A DNA stretch of 64,000 bases, taken from Eutreptiella sp. 'Long Island Sound 2002'. Lineage: Eukaryota; Euglenozoa; Euglenophyceae; Eutreptiales; Eutreptiaceae. Shown here in pieces: positions 1-10,039 of this stretch. Position 1 is the stretch's first letter; every line of letters starts with the position of its first letter. The translations under genes and the position numbers were made by a program. The notes under the pieces were generated by a model. That model did not search any database, was not told the origin of the DNA, and saw nothing but the letters and a program-made list of their open reading frames with translations. The stretch covers positions 38,573,998 through 38,637,997 of the forward strand of contig OZ038389.1 of the NCBI GenBank assembly GCA_964036045.1, in the 5' to 3' direction.

Positions 1-567
1 TGTAAATACAGTTTAAGAGGGCAATAGGACGGTAGTTTGAGGGGGAGAAAGGGTCGCTTTTTTTATAAAGCGAACATATTTTCGCGCATAGCCAGTGCGG
101 CGGCAGCGGCGAGTGGAGGAGGCGGTTTAAAATGGAGTGGAAAAAACGTTGAATGGGTTCCGGACAGAGGGCCAGGATGTAGTTGTTTGTTTTGTCCGGT
201 CCCCCGGCTTTTGATGGCTTACTGTGTTTTAAATGGTTCTGGAACTCCTGCCAGGTCCCAGGAGGTATGTGGTCGTTCTTGGCAGAGACGGGGCATGTGG
301 GCGAGTGGGACAGGACCTCGTCGACGAAGTCCTGGGGGGGGGCGTAATCTGGATGCCCTCCAAGGTGAAGCAGGGTGTCCCCAAAGAATTTAGCTACATC
401 CGCCGGGTCACTCAGGAGCTCTTTGGTGGCTGGATCTCTGACTACGAGAGGCTCTAGGTCTTTAGGGCAGAGGGTGCGAGCAACAGTGGTTTTCATCTGG
501 ACCCCTCGGACCAGACTACTGTGAAGCTTTCTCTTCGCTTTGGTTTCGTCCGAGGACCGTAAGGTGT
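1..567 (-). pseudogene. LINE-A ORF2, linker and start of reverse transcriptase (broken, runs off left edge)
   Basis: Reading the minus strand past the endonuclease frame, recognisable LINE protein continues but hops between frames. One stretch (about 340-720) aligns by eye with the linker of the second LINE-A copy at 33.9-34.1 kb (a shared Leu-Gly-Gly end). The next frame reads KAGGPDKTNNYILALCP and then an LYKK...NYRPIALL motif at 1-70, which is the conserved entry to LINE reverse transcriptases. At least three frameshifts are needed: near 750, at a G-run near 335-345, and near 45. The catalytic palm lies outside the window. This is a dead copy, or one carrying homopolymer sequencing errors. 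Confidence 0.7.
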
Positions 568-2070
568 TTACCACGGACTGAACTTCCGCAATGTGCTCGG
601 GAAATGCTGGGGAAGAAGGAGGCCCGGGTGAGCGTAATAATTTCCTGAGCTTGCCGTAGCCCTCTTGGTCCTTGTGCTGCGGTTTCGGACGCGTGATTTT
701 GTGGTACGCAGACCCAACCTGCATAAGGAGAGAATCAGTGGCGGCGATGATCTCTTCCAGGCAGGGGCGTCCCGGAGGTCCCGGCACCAGTCAGAGATGA
801 GCCGTCTGCTGTTGGAGAATTGTTGCTTTTCGTCACTAGAAAGCTTCCGAAAAATGCAAGGGGGGAGTGGGGGCTGAGACAGAAGGATCGGGGAGGGGCA
901 CTGGAAGACCGCAACCACTGGGTGGTGGTCAGAGATGGTGTAGTCCGTGAGGATCGACGCATCCAGAAGGGGAAAGTGCGACACTAGGCGAGGGGACGCA
1001 AAGATGTAATCCAGCCTTGCTTCGCTGTCCCAGCGGTCGCTTGCGTAGCGGGTGTACTGCCTGAGGGGGGGGTGCTCTGACCTGAAAGTGTCCACCAACC
1101 TAGATGGGAGGTATTCCACCTCCCCCGTGAGCCAGTGCCACTCATGTAGATCGACCAAGCTGTGCTGGTCAAGTTCGGGATCCAGAACGCAGTTAAAATC
1201 ACCCCCCAGGATGTGATTGGGATGATCGTTGAAATAAGAAGCAAGAACTCGCTGTATGGTGTAGCGGTACGGAGCTGGGGCCCCCGTGCGCACCGGGGGG
1301 GAGTAAACTGAGAAGACGTGTAGGGGAGTTGCTTCCGGAAGGGATATTTTGGCACCACAGATAAGGCCGTCGCTGTCTCTGGGCGGGACACAGGTGGTAT
1401 ATCTCGCGATGCGCGGGCCTGCAATGACCGACACCCCGTGTTTGTGGCCGCAGACATTTGAGAAGACTTTAGCGCGGTCATTGCCGAAGGCGTACCGCTG
1501 TGGGAGGAGAGGGGGAGAGTTTAGCTCCTGAAGGAGTATAATGTCATATCCCTCGTTTACTAAATGCAAGATTGCCGCGGGTGTGTTCTGGCTGTTTGCC
1601 GTGTTGAAGGACACGACACGGATGGCCGGGACGGACGGAAGAGAAGGGGGGGGGCGGCGCAAGCGTTTAGGTTTGAAGGGCTTGTGCACTTGGGGGGGAG
1701 GGGGGAAGGAGGGTGTCCGAATGGAGGAATAGCGGGCACCCAGTGGGGAGTCCGGTGTCAGAAGCGTTGGTATGTGGGCAGGGTCCTCATTCTGTATTGA
1801 GGGGTCGGGTTCGCACTGTTCTAGTGCAGAAATCCGAGAGTGAAGTGCTTGTGCGTATGCTTTGGGCGAGTGGCGTAAGGCCGTGTCACAGGCAGTGCGA
1901 AGAGAGGGGTGTATAGCCAGGTCAGTAGAGACACTTGTGTCTGGGACCAATATTCTCGGATTGATGTGTGCTTGCTCCACAGGGAGAATCTCCGCGATGC
2001 GAGAGACGGTGGCAGTGAGGGAGGCACCGTGCACGCCCACGCGGGCGAGGACCTCTTGACACCGTCTCAT
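568..2070 (-). CDS. LINE-A ORF2, APE-type endonuclease domain
   Basis: This would be the target-cutting endonuclease of a non-LTR retrotransposon, which nicks DNA to prime reverse transcription. The exonuclease-endonuclease-phosphatase fold is visible in order: RVVSFNTAN, ILLQEL (metal-binding Glu), GGDFN, a DRWDSEARLDYIFAS segment and the terminal SDHHPV (catalytic Asp-His). The N-terminal 150 residues are Ser/Pro-rich and unrecognised. The frame is open further upstream to 2175, but only from a GTG; the first ATG is at 2070, so I chose that. The last 60 or so residues are read in a wrong frame after a shift near 750. A homologous domain occurs at 34.07-34.82 kb. Confidence 0.85.
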   Translation of the reverse strand: MRRCQEVLARVGVHGASLTATVSRIAEILPVEQAHINPRILVPDTSVSTDLAIHPSLRTACDTALRHSPKAYAQALHSRISALEQCEPDPSIQNEDPAHIPTLLTPDSPLGARYSSIRTPSFPPPPQVHKPFKPKRLRRPPPSLPSVPAIRVVSFNTANSQNTPAAILHLVNEGYDIILLQELNSPPLLPQRYAFGNDRAKVFSNVCGHKHGVSVIAGPRIARYTTCVPPRDSDGLICGAKISLPEATPLHVFSVYSPPVRTGAPAPYRYTIQRVLASYFNDHPNHILGGDFNCVLDPELDQHSLVDLHEWHWLTGEVEYLPSRLVDTFRSEHPPLRQYTRYASDRWDSEARLDYIFASPRLVSHFPLLDASILTDYTISDHHPVVAVFQCPSPILLSQPPLPPCIFRKLSSDEKQQFSNSRRLISDWCRDLRDAPAWKRSSPPLILSLCRLGLRTTKSRVRNRSTRTKRATASSGNYYAHPGLLLPQHFPSTLRKFSPW

Positions 2071-2397
2071 GTTACTTCTCCTGCGGTGGCACTGACGGGC
2101 AGGAGGGGGGCAGAAAGAATATGGGGACGGGTAGCATTCGGTAGACTCATCAGAGCTTCCCACAAGGGGAACCACAGGATTCTGTGGTCTGGTACACAGT
2201 GAGCACAGATCAGCCCGGTCAGGGCATACCTGGCGGTCACAGGGGTTAAAGAATTCATGTTACGTACAGGGGGAGTGGTAGAGCGATGGCCTTGCCATGC
2301 CTGAGAACATGCAATAATGGTGATGGAGGGTATCTGGGGTCTTAAGGCGAAGACCACGTCTCGTGTGCACAGAAGGGTGACGCCGAGTGTAGGTTCC

Positions 2398-2760
2398 TTA
2401 ATTTGTCTCATGTTGCCCTGGGTCAGGGGGCCCTGAGGATGTCGTATGGAGGCCCGTTCCTACACCAGTGTGACGGGAGACAAGGGATACCCTCGAATCT
2501 CGGGGAATGCGCCGCTTCTCCACTGTGTCATAGTCGCGAGCTGGGATTTGGTGCTTCCATTTGTCGCGGGCTTCCCCAGAAATTAGGAGGAGGCTGCGGC
2601 GTTGTAGGAAGACTTTTTGCCTTTTCTTAAAGAGGGTGGATCCGGGGAGGGGACGCGGTTCGAAAACCATTTCCGCACCTGACCCAAAGGAGCCATCCAG
2701 GACATAAGGGCCTAGCTGAGGGACGTCTACGTGGCTCCTCAGGCCACTGCCAGGCTCGTA
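2398..2760 (-). pseudogene. LINE-A ORF1, C-terminal extension beyond an in-frame TGA
   Basis: Directly after the TGA at 2761-2763 the same minus-strand frame stays open for 120 codons (YEPGSGLRSHVDVPQLG onward, ending GQHETN). The preceding ORF1 frame and this tail read as one protein interrupted by a single stop. It may be a stop mutation in a dead copy or a readthrough codon. No domain is recognised. Confidence 0.45.
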
Positions 2761-3792
2761 TCAAGCCACTGACCACATATTGGGGCATAAGAGAGAGGAA
2801 GGCAGGACCTGGGCGCAGGCAGAGAATGCCCGTAGCCCAATCGCTTGAATAAACTCTGGAGGGGACGGGTCAAAAGGTTCAACTTCTTTTGATTCTGGAT
2901 TGTACCTGAATCCGAAATGAAGCATTGTGCGGTGCCCCTCGGACAGCCACTGGTGATCTTCATCTGCACGGTAGGATATCACCAGGGCTTCTTCTTCTTC
3001 TGAGAAAAATTCATTGGATATGAAGGCTCCTGTTATTTCCGGGATGGGGTCGAAAATTTTCCCCGTTTGGAGGTGGAGCTGTGCGATCTTTTCTGTGAGG
3101 GAGAGGGGCTTGCTTGTGGACAAGTAATGGTCCCTCGCGAGACTTAGTTGTTCCGCGCTGCCGTAGGCAGTCGCCGCCTCGATGACTCGTGATAGGAAAT
3201 CCTGGGCTTCCGAAACTAGGGGGTTGGCGGGGGCCAAAAGGTTGTCACGCGCGGCCGTGTCGAGGCACTCGGGGTGAAAGACGAGCTGGGACACAGTGAA
3301 GCCTTCTGCAAGGAGCGCGGATTCGTAATGCGCGTATTTCACTCGGTAGACTCGCACCTTAGCCATGGGGGCACTGAACAAGGAGATGTGCCGAATTTTC
3401 CCAAGCAGGGAGACCCCGAACATTACATCAACGTCCGGCGTGGATGACGGGGCGTGTACTTCTACCAGTTCTGGATCAGGAGGTTCGGGGAGGGGGTTGA
3501 AGCAAGCCTTCACCGGGGAGGGTGGGGGAGGGGCATCCCTGTGCACATTTCGGGGAGAGGCGGAGAGGTCCATTTTGTGTCCCGGGTGTTTGGAGCGCCA
3601 AGAGGAGTATCCTCCCCAAGAGATCATGGCTCCCGTAGTGCCCCGATACGTGACCAGGTTCTTCTCTTGGAAGAGCATGTAACTCATGGAAGTGAGGGAG
3701 TCTCGTTCGGGGAGCAAGGGGTGTTGTGATAGTTCATGCACACGTAAAACTCGTGTTGTGTTCTGGGAATGGCCCCTAGGATACCGCACCAT
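2761..3792 (-). pseudogene. LINE-A ORF1, C-terminal half (frame-shifted from the N-terminal half)
   Basis: A 343-codon minus-strand frame overlaps the end of the upstream ORF1 frame at 3684-3792, the signature of a single frameshift. The first 35 or so residues shown by this frame are the out-of-frame version of the other half. The true junction is probably near 3690-3710. The protein has a Pro-rich segment near residue 90 (DAPPPPSPVKACF), then a mixed globular region with an acidic SEEEEAL stretch. I recognise no family. Position upstream of the endonuclease ORF and shared polarity argue that it is the ORF1 product of the same element. Confidence 0.6.
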
Positions 3793-5729
3793 CGCGCGGC
3801 TTCGCTAGTAAGGAGGGATTTCCACACGTTAATTTGTTTGAAGTCCGGCGTGGCCTGTTTGTATGCTTTTGAAGGTACAACTTTGAAAGTTTTGTCCTTC
3901 CCTAGATCGGAACCACGGATGCAAAAGACCTTGCCGAGCGTCCACAAAGGGTGTTGTAAGATGGTGGAGAGAAGCTTCTCGGCGAGGGGGGTTGGAATGG
4001 TGTAATCGAAGCGGAACATATGTTCGGATGATGATTGTAGAGGCTGTATGCGTTCCTCCGGAAAGAAAGCATTTTTGGAGTTGACCCAGATGTGGTCGTT
4101 TTCGAAATGGAAAAGGCGGTTGATGAGGACAAAAAAATCCCGGGCATTGCCACGGCGCCGCCTATACTCTCCTCGTTCTCGCTTGGATTTTTTGGAAAGC
4201 TCTTTTGGAGAAGAGACGGTGAAGTTCGGGAGCAAATGCCGTGCAACTTCGAATCGTAGCGTTGTGCGCACCGCGGCCACTTGGACGGTGCCGTCTACCT
4301 TATTTATGGCCCATTGTAGGGAGATGTGAGGGTGCATGATGTCGCCGTAGCGGATGTGTGCGTGGTGCTTGTGACGGGTGGAGAGGTGAAGGTGAAAATA
4401 GGGGTATTGAGGAGAGTCAAGCAAGTTGAGCCGCACGGAGCCATCGGGATTAGGTGATGGGTTGTACGTATTGGCATCCGAAAGCCGGTCTACTCCACAT
4501 ACCCAAGGGGCAAGGGAGATCATGCCGGGGTTCAAGGGGTTCATGTAGAGGGTCTCCGCCGAAAGGTTGTCTTCCATTCCCGGGAGAATGAACGAGCCTT
4601 CGTACACAACACCGGAATCAAAGGCTTCTTGCAAGGCTTCGTTGATGGCATGGGCCCACTCGGTCCATGTGTTGCCGTATTTGTACTTGGAGTTGTAGTA
4701 ATCTTGTGGGTGTGGAAAAATGTAGAACTTTGGGTGGTGATGAAGGATGTCATTGAGGTACCTAAAATTATCATGTCCAATTGTGGAGTAGGCATTGTTG
4801 CCGGAGCAATCAATGTCATGGAAAAAGGTGCACCCGTTGCTCGCGCAAAGGTCTATTGTCGGGTGTACTTGATCATAGATCACTTGCTTGTGGTGTTTCT
4901 CTAACACGAGTTGATGTGTATCAACTCCTAAGGTGTCATGGACATGCGTTTCTCCCCATAGTGCTTGTTGATCGTGTGTGTTGATCTCACCTTTATGTTT
5001 AACCAAGAATTTTGCAAAGACACCATCCGGGGCAAGGGAAGGGTTGAAGAAGGGCTTTCCGGAATTACCATCCGTTTCATCGGGATTAGGGTCTTCCCCG
5101 TCTTCGGCCTTTTCGTGTGTTCCTTCGGGAGACGGAATAGTGCTTGGCGTAGATTGCTCCTCACGTGGCGTTAAGAGGGAGTTGTCGGGCTCAACCTCAT
5201 TGGTTCTCCTTGCGTTGTCGTTGAGAGCGGCGTTGTTGTTCATTGCCGAATCTCCACACGGGTCTTCGCGATTCTCTTCTTGTTGTCTCAACTCTTCGGC
5301 GCCACAAGGATGGCTTCCTTCGGTGTTCTCGTGCGTGCCTTCGGGCATGGAGTCTTGCACCTTCTCGGAGTTGGTTGGCGGAGCGGGCGCTTGGGCTTGA
5401 TGTTGTGGTTCTTGGGCTCCTTTTCCTTTGGCGGTGTAAGCCGTTGTCTCGGCGACTGGGAAGAGTTCTTTTGCCACATCTTCGGGTTGTTCATCGTCTG
5501 AAATGACATTGGATGACGTGCCTTCCTCATGTGACGGGGAAAGGTCGAGTGAAGGCCGAAATGGGTCGTTCTCGCGCTTGGCGGGCGAGAGCGTAGGGAG
5601 AAGCCGACTTTGAGTCAGTTTGGCGTCCACTTTAGCCTGAGTTCGAGCAATGAAACTTTTCACGGACTTTAGCTGTTTGCTTTCGGTCTTGTCCTTTGCG
5701 GAACGTTCCTTGAGCCCAACTTGCGACAT
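3684..5729 (-). CDS. LINE-A ORF1, N-terminal part; large protein of unknown fold
   Basis: This is the first ORF of the minus-strand LINE, followed by the endonuclease ORF. The ATG at 5729 (MSQVGLKERSAKD) is preferred over a TTG two codons upstream. Residues 1-75 are Lys-rich and could bind nucleic acid. Residues 75-240 are acidic, Gln/Glu/Pro-rich and probably disordered. Residues 240-670 look globular, rich in His, Tyr and aromatic residues, with a basic KKSKRERGEYRRRRG cluster near residue 530. With the shifted half and the tail, ORF1 would reach about 1,100 codons, far longer than the usual 300-500 residue LINE ORF1. No RRM, CCHC or esterase motif is seen. Function as an RNA-binding ORF1p is inference from position only. 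Confidence 0.6.
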   Translation of the reverse strand: MSQVGLKERSAKDKTESKQLKSVKSFIARTQAKVDAKLTQSRLLPTLSPAKRENDPFRPSLDLSPSHEEGTSSNVISDDEQPEDVAKELFPVAETTAYTAKGKGAQEPQHQAQAPAPPTNSEKVQDSMPEGTHENTEGSHPCGAEELRQQEENREDPCGDSAMNNNAALNDNARRTNEVEPDNSLLTPREEQSTPSTIPSPEGTHEKAEDGEDPNPDETDGNSGKPFFNPSLAPDGVFAKFLVKHKGEINTHDQQALWGETHVHDTLGVDTHQLVLEKHHKQVIYDQVHPTIDLCASNGCTFFHDIDCSGNNAYSTIGHDNFRYLNDILHHHPKFYIFPHPQDYYNSKYKYGNTWTEWAHAINEALQEAFDSGVVYEGSFILPGMEDNLSAETLYMNPLNPGMISLAPWVCGVDRLSDANTYNPSPNPDGSVRLNLLDSPQYPYFHLHLSTRHKHHAHIRYGDIMHPHISLQWAINKVDGTVQVAAVRTTLRFEVARHLLPNFTVSSPKELSKKSKRERGEYRRRRGNARDFFVLINRLFHFENDHIWVNSKNAFFPEERIQPLQSSSEHMFRFDYTIPTPLAEKLLSTILQHPLWTLGKVFCIRGSDLGKDKTFKVVPSKAYKQATPDFKQINVWKSLLTSEAARWCGILGAIPRTQHEFYVCMNYHNTPCSPNETPSLP

Positions 5730-5762
5730 TGCCAAGAAAACGGCGTTGCGGAGCTAGGCAAA

Positions 5763-5774
5763 GGACGGCGCTCA
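5763..5774. repeat. Target-site duplication, left copy (12 bp)
   Basis: GGACGGCGCTCA lies just before the retroposed segment. The identical 12-mer follows its poly(A) tail at 7877-7888. Confidence 0.75.
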
Positions 5775-5884
5775 TCACAATGGTCACAGCAATTTACGAC
5801 AATTACGACAATGTTTCGCAAAAGGCAGAAGATGGATTGTAATACAATTCCTTTTCCCTTAACGTGGACGCTATATTATTACCA

Positions 5885-7438
5885 ATGTCGCTGAATCATT
5901 CCGCAACGCTGACGGCGATTTTGAATTCAATTCAACTCGTACCAGCGGATCATCACATCTCAATACTCCTTCACATAAATCGTCTGCTTTCTAAGAGCCT
6001 CGGTAAAAAATCTCCATGTCTGTTTAGAGAGCGCTGCCGCTTTAAACACAACTGCTGGTTTTCTCACAACGATGATTTATTACTCTGCCGTCAAACACAA
6101 ACAAACACGCCGAATCACGTTTCTACTCATTCCCCGTACGCCACAGGCAAAAATGGGCTCCCGGCCGAAGAAGAACTGGATGTACATTCATCTGGCAACT
6201 TTTCCAAAGGTACTGTCCCCTCCACCCTTGGCGTGCACACTGGGCCATCCACAACCACGTCAACCGCCGATAAATACTCCGAACACTCCTCCGCAGATTC
6301 ATCTGCAAGCTGGACTTCAGTACGGAGAGTCAAGCATTTCCGACAACCCAAAGTAGATTTACCAGATCAAACGAAGAGGTGCAAAGACTGTCAGTCTACC
6401 TTTGAACTCGAACAAGCGGCAGCACAATGGTTTTTGGACCGCGGACTACATCTCCCACTGCGCTGCAAGCAATGCAGAGCAGCAAAAAAAAAGCATCACC
6501 AAAACGTGCAATCGGCGCAACCTGCCAAAGTTATCCAATACCATCAAGGCCGTCAAATAAGCGAAGCTAAAGCATGGCACCCTCAAGTCCAAGCAGCATC
6601 TCTGTTATTCCCGAGCAACGACTCCAAAGATCCGGCGGATAATCCCACACACTGCCGAAGTAACTTCAGTCCAGAAGAAGTCACTTTCCAAAAAAATGGC
6701 CATGTTTCGCTTTCTGAGCACTCATTGCCTCTCCTCAACACAAGAGCTGTCGGCGAATCCAAGGAAAAGAGGAGCGAGCCTCGAGTGCCCCCTGAACCCA
6801 TTCAGGACGACATCGGTCCTACTCCAGCAGAGGAAAAAGTCAGACTTGATTTTCATGAATCATCGGACAACAGTGACGAGTTCCGCGCTGCCTCTGAGCC
6901 AAAAGGGCGTTTTTGGGACAACTCGTCAACCGACAATGAGCCTGAATCCGTGCCATCCGCGGCATCAGCGCCACCAACGTATTGGACATCAAGAACAATG
7001 GCCATATACGACAGTCCCAACAAACAATGCCAACTCTTTGAAGACGCATCGCTGCACTCTGCATCAGACTGCCTCCCTGCTCTGGAGTCGTCCAGCAACT
7101 CGGGCGCAGATGAACACGATCTTGCACACCCTCACGATCAAGCAAATTCTATCACCGCTCCTGAGTCTCCAAGCAACGTTGAAACAGATAAGACTGGATC
7201 CACCCTTCCTCTCAGTGATCAATTTCAAGTCGATGACAAACGTCTGAAGTCAAGACTTTGGCAACTACTTCACAACCGCCCTACATACTCTCGCTTGATG
7301 GCTAGAGCTTGGGTAAATGTGGTTCACGAGAACAACATCAGCTGTCACACAAATGTGAAATACAAAGCCTGGATGGCCATCCAACTGGTTCGAGAATATG
7401 AACACTTACGCCGAACAGAACCCCATTTGATTGGATAA
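5885..7438 (+). CDS. Zinc-finger protein, CCCH-like plus treble-clef CxxC pair (retrogene)
   Basis: The intact 517-residue frame starts at the first ATG (MSLNHSATLTA); an upstream GTG at 5864 is not favoured in a eukaryote. Near residue 45 a CCCH-like finger reads C-x5-C-x5-C-x3-H (CLFRERCRFKHNCWFSH), shorter in the first loop than the classical C-x7/8-C. Near residues 170-210 a second zinc site reads CKDC...F...Q.WF..RGL.LP.RCKQCR, matching the treble-clef/zinc-ribbon family often labelled zf-trcl. The middle is Ser/Asp/Glu-rich and probably disordered. The C-terminal 70 residues look helical (RLKSRLWQLLHNRPTYSRL). RNA binding is plausible from the CCCH motif. It lies in a retroposed insert and may be a processed gene still intact. 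Confidence 0.7.
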   Translation: MSLNHSATLTAILNSIQLVPADHHISILLHINRLLSKSLGKKSPCLFRERCRFKHNCWFSHNDDLLLCRQTQTNTPNHVSTHSPYATGKNGLPAEEELDVHSSGNFSKGTVPSTLGVHTGPSTTTSTADKYSEHSSADSSASWTSVRRVKHFRQPKVDLPDQTKRCKDCQSTFELEQAAAQWFLDRGLHLPLRCKQCRAAKKKHHQNVQSAQPAKVIQYHQGRQISEAKAWHPQVQAASLLFPSNDSKDPADNPTHCRSNFSPEEVTFQKNGHVSLSEHSLPLLNTRAVGESKEKRSEPRVPPEPIQDDIGPTPAEEKVRLDFHESSDNSDEFRAASEPKGRFWDNSSTDNEPESVPSAASAPPTYWTSRTMAIYDSPNKQCQLFEDASLHSASDCLPALESSSNSGADEHDLAHPHDQANSITAPESPSNVETDKTGSTLPLSDQFQVDDKRLKSRLWQLLHNRPTYSRLMARAWVNVVHENNISCHTNVKYKAWMAIQLVREYEHLRRTEPHLIG

Positions 7439-7863
7439 TTGTTCACTGTCGGTCTTCACTAATTCTCACACAGATTGGCCCAGTGTTGCTACGCCAGGGA
7501 CAGGGCGACTGCAGGTTTTCTTGTGTTTTCACATTCTTGTTTTTGATTTTAGCCACCGATTTTTTCATCGCCTCTGACCACCAATAATCGCCAAAATCCT
7601 ACACAAAAACTGCACACTCAACTGTTTCTTCCCTCTCACTGAAACAACTTCAGTGACCATCCAGCACTAAACCACATTGCCACTCACCAGGTCCACATAT
7701 TGCAAATTTAGGAAAGCCTGCTTGTAGCCCATGGTTTCAGTTATGAAAGTGCTTAGCACCTTGGGCAGGTTTAAACTTCTTTTTGTACATATGCGGCTGT
7801 CCGTCGGTGAACCTCGCATGGGAGCAATGTTTTGTGTTTCTTCGGCGGGGGACCGCCATGCCT
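7439..7863 (+). other. 3' untranslated region of the retroposed zinc-finger transcript
   Basis: AT-rich, no ORF, directly upstream of the 13-A tail. I see nothing coding here. Confidence 0.55.
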
Positions 7864-7876
7864 AAAAAAAAAAAAA

Positions 7877-7888
7877 GGACGGCGCTCA
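7877..7888. repeat. Target-site duplication, right copy (12 bp)
   Basis: GGACGGCGCTCA follows the poly(A) immediately and is identical to 5763-5774. Confidence 0.75.
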
Positions 7889-8094
7889 CGATTGCGGCGT
7901 TGCGCTAGGCAAATAAAATTGACGGCAAGGTTGTTGCGCTTGCCTCGGCTCCAAATTGCGGCTATTGGACTTTTGATGGTAATCCACGGCTTCACGGGAT
8001 CAGCCCAGAACTTGAGGAGCCCAGGATTTTCGTTAATCACCGAGCAGCCTGGACTGCTGGTGGATCCATCAATAAATTTCTGAGGGTCAATCGA

Positions 8095-8840
8095 AAAAAA
8101 ATAGACACTCAGAAAGTGATCCGCCGGTGATGGTTCTGGGAGGCGGCATGGATTCATGGGCACGTAGGCGTATATGGCGAGGCCCGTGGTGAGGTGGGCT
8201 ACTGGGGTTGTGGGCTGCAGGATAGGGGTGGCGTATACCCCTATTCCTTTGGAGATGATGTGTTTCGCTTGGGGGGACAGGGCTATGACTCCCTGCTCCG
8301 GCTGTCCTTGTGTGAGGTAGGAGTAGATGTAGTGGAGGATGTAGGCTGTGTCTGGGTTTAGGTCGTGGCAGGTGAGGGTTTGTGTTCGGTGCTCCGGTGT
8401 GTGGCAGGAGTGGTGGAGCGGATAGTAGGGGTGCTCGTGCTTGCTCGTTCTGCCTGGCTCGTACATGCTGTAACAGATGGCGACCCCTGCTGGGTCGGGG
8501 CAGGGCAATGTGGGTGTAGTGGTGAAGAGCCATTTGGGCGCGTGGTCGGGGTTCCATGCTACCGTGGGGTTAGTGTTGGTGCGGTGGAACCAAGGGGCTA
8601 CCCATGCGTAGGCCTGTGGTGGTAGGTGGGTTGTGGGGTGGGTGTGGTGGCGTGCTATGAGGTGTAGTACAGGCCATGGTGTGGTTGGTGCCTCGGGGGC
8701 ACCGGCCCAACATGTGCTTGGCATGCTCTGGGAGTCATGGGGGACCCGTGGTAGGTCTCGGGCGGTCATGTCGTGTTTCGGTATGCCGCATTTTGCCCCG
8801 TGGTGGATGACGGTGGTCTGCGTGTGTTGGCCGGCTTGCG
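8095..8840 (-). pseudogene. LINE-B fragment, region between reverse transcriptase and RNase H
   Basis: The minus-strand translation aligns by eye with the C-terminal part of the LINE-B copy at 62.3-62.97 kb. Shared landmarks are TPWPLLHLI versus TPWPVLHLI, TGYLFHLIYAYITQG versus TAYILHYIYSYLTQG, IGVYAAPLLQPT versus IGVYATPILQPT, and ARLPIPS versus CRLPEPS. A frameshift lies near 8750. Homology stops at a T-run (minus sense) near 8095, just where RNase H should begin. The open frame continues to 7771 with unrelated sequence. A dead, 3'-truncated fragment. Confidence 0.7.
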
Positions 8841-9594
8841 TGTGGTCTGTTTACGGTCAAGTCGCGGCTGCAGCTGCGGTGTGGTTGGTGCGCGGTTGTC
8901 TTGGCCGCCTCATGGTCGGCTTGGTTTGCGTGGGTTCCGTTGCGCTGCTGCCGGTGGTTGCATCGCCGAACTTCCGTGTTGGTGCTGGTTAGTTGTGTCC
9001 TGGTTTGTCCAGGTGTGGTGTAGTGTAGGTTGTTAATGTTGGTTGGTAGGGTTCGTAATGGTATAGTTGTGGTGTTCTGTTGTGTTCGTGGGTATGGTGG
9101 TCGGCGGGCGTGGCTCATCATGGTGTCGCCAACCCGTCAGACGCCGGTTCCGTTTCGACCCATGCATGCCCGGCCAGTTTGGTGTTGCCGGCGTGCGTGT
9201 GGTCTGTTTCTGGTCACGTCGTGGCCGCTGCAGCCCTTTGGTTGGTGTGCAGTCGTGTTAGCTGCCTCATGGTCGGCTTGTTCGGCGTTGGTTTCTTGGC
9301 GCTGCAGCGGGCGCTTCCGCAGTCGGATCTTGTTCGCGTAGGTGCCCTGCTGGTTTGGGTGTTGGTTGGTGCCAGTTGCGTTGGGCCGGCGTGGTACGTT
9401 TTGACTGTGCGCCGTCTCCGAACTGTGGGGGAGAGAAGTAACGATAGGTGGTTTGACAGCTGCAAAATTTTGTAAATTCCGTGCCTAGTTCCCTGTCCCG
9501 CCCTGGCAGCATTACATGCACAACTCATCATCCGGTACTTCGCAGTGCCCTTTGGCCGTCCTTTCAGCTTCGCCTGTGCCATTCATATGTACAC
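8841..9594 (-). other. G/T-rich stretch, probable decayed LINE-B upstream sequence
   Basis: The plus strand is A-poor here, so the minus strand is T-poor, the same compositional polarity as the coding strand of LINE-B. Only short His/Thr/Arg-rich minus frames occur (for example 8735-9121). No domain can be named. A more neutral segment begins near 9450. Confidence 0.35.
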
Positions 9595-10016
9595 CGCCGT
9601 CGGTGACAAGGCCCCGTCGGTCCCCCTTTGCGCTTCCCCGTGCTCCCCATGGGAGCCCCAGGGTGCCGTTCCGGCTCGGTGTTGCGGTGCTCGTGCTCGT
9701 GTCTGCCTGCCTGCCGTGCGCCGTATCGTGCCGTGTTTCACGGGTTATGTGGCTGGTGTGTCTGTGTCGCAGTGCTGAGTTTGGCAGTTAGGATGGTTAA
9801 GGCGGCTCGGCTCGTGCTTTGGTGCGGGACGCTCCGTCCGGTGTGGCCCGCTGGGTTCGGCGTAACACATCGGTGCCCGCTGGCAGGGGCCGGCGGGTTC
9901 GCGGGTCCCGTGTGGCGAGCCTGTGGCCCCTTGCGTGCCCCGGGGGGGGTTTCGGAGGAAAGGAATACTTGGCAGTGTTGAAGCCCCCCTCTCGCTTCTT
10001 GACGCTGTTAGCTTTC
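9595..10016. repeat. Long direct repeat B1 (422 bp), left copy
   Basis: Aligns without gaps to 27616-28037 at a constant offset of 18,021 bp, with about 21 mismatches by eye (near 5%). The similarity stops abruptly after GACGCTGTTAGCTTTC, where the C-rich element begins. It is best explained as one half of a very long target-site duplication around 10017-27615, or as part of a segmental duplication. Confidence 0.7.
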
Positions 10017-10039
10017 CCGGCCCCCGACCCGCCCCCCCT

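Larger units (their letters stand above)
1..5762 (-). mobile_element. LINE-A copy 1, non-LTR retrotransposon (3' end outside window)
   Basis: ORF1 (5729 down to 2398), endonuclease (2070-568) and the start of reverse transcriptase (567-1) lie in order on the minus strand. The short 5' leader was itself split by the retroposed insertion at 5775-7876: the motif TTTGCCTAGC...CAACGCCG occurs once on each side (5739-5762 and about 7892-7912). How far the leader extends to the right of 7889 is unclear; a junction with unrelated sequence may lie near 8095. Confidence 0.7.
5775..7876 (+). mobile_element. Retroposed polyadenylated gene copy or non-autonomous element
   Basis: The segment ends in 13 consecutive A (7864-7876) and is bracketed by the 12-bp direct repeat GGACGGCGCTCA. 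These are the marks of target-primed retroposition of an mRNA. It carries one long ORF, a 90-bp 5' leader and a 430-bp 3' untranslated region. It is more AT-rich than the surrounding elements, and it interrupts the 5' leader of LINE-A copy 1. No reverse transcriptase is present, so it was moved in trans. Confidence 0.75.
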
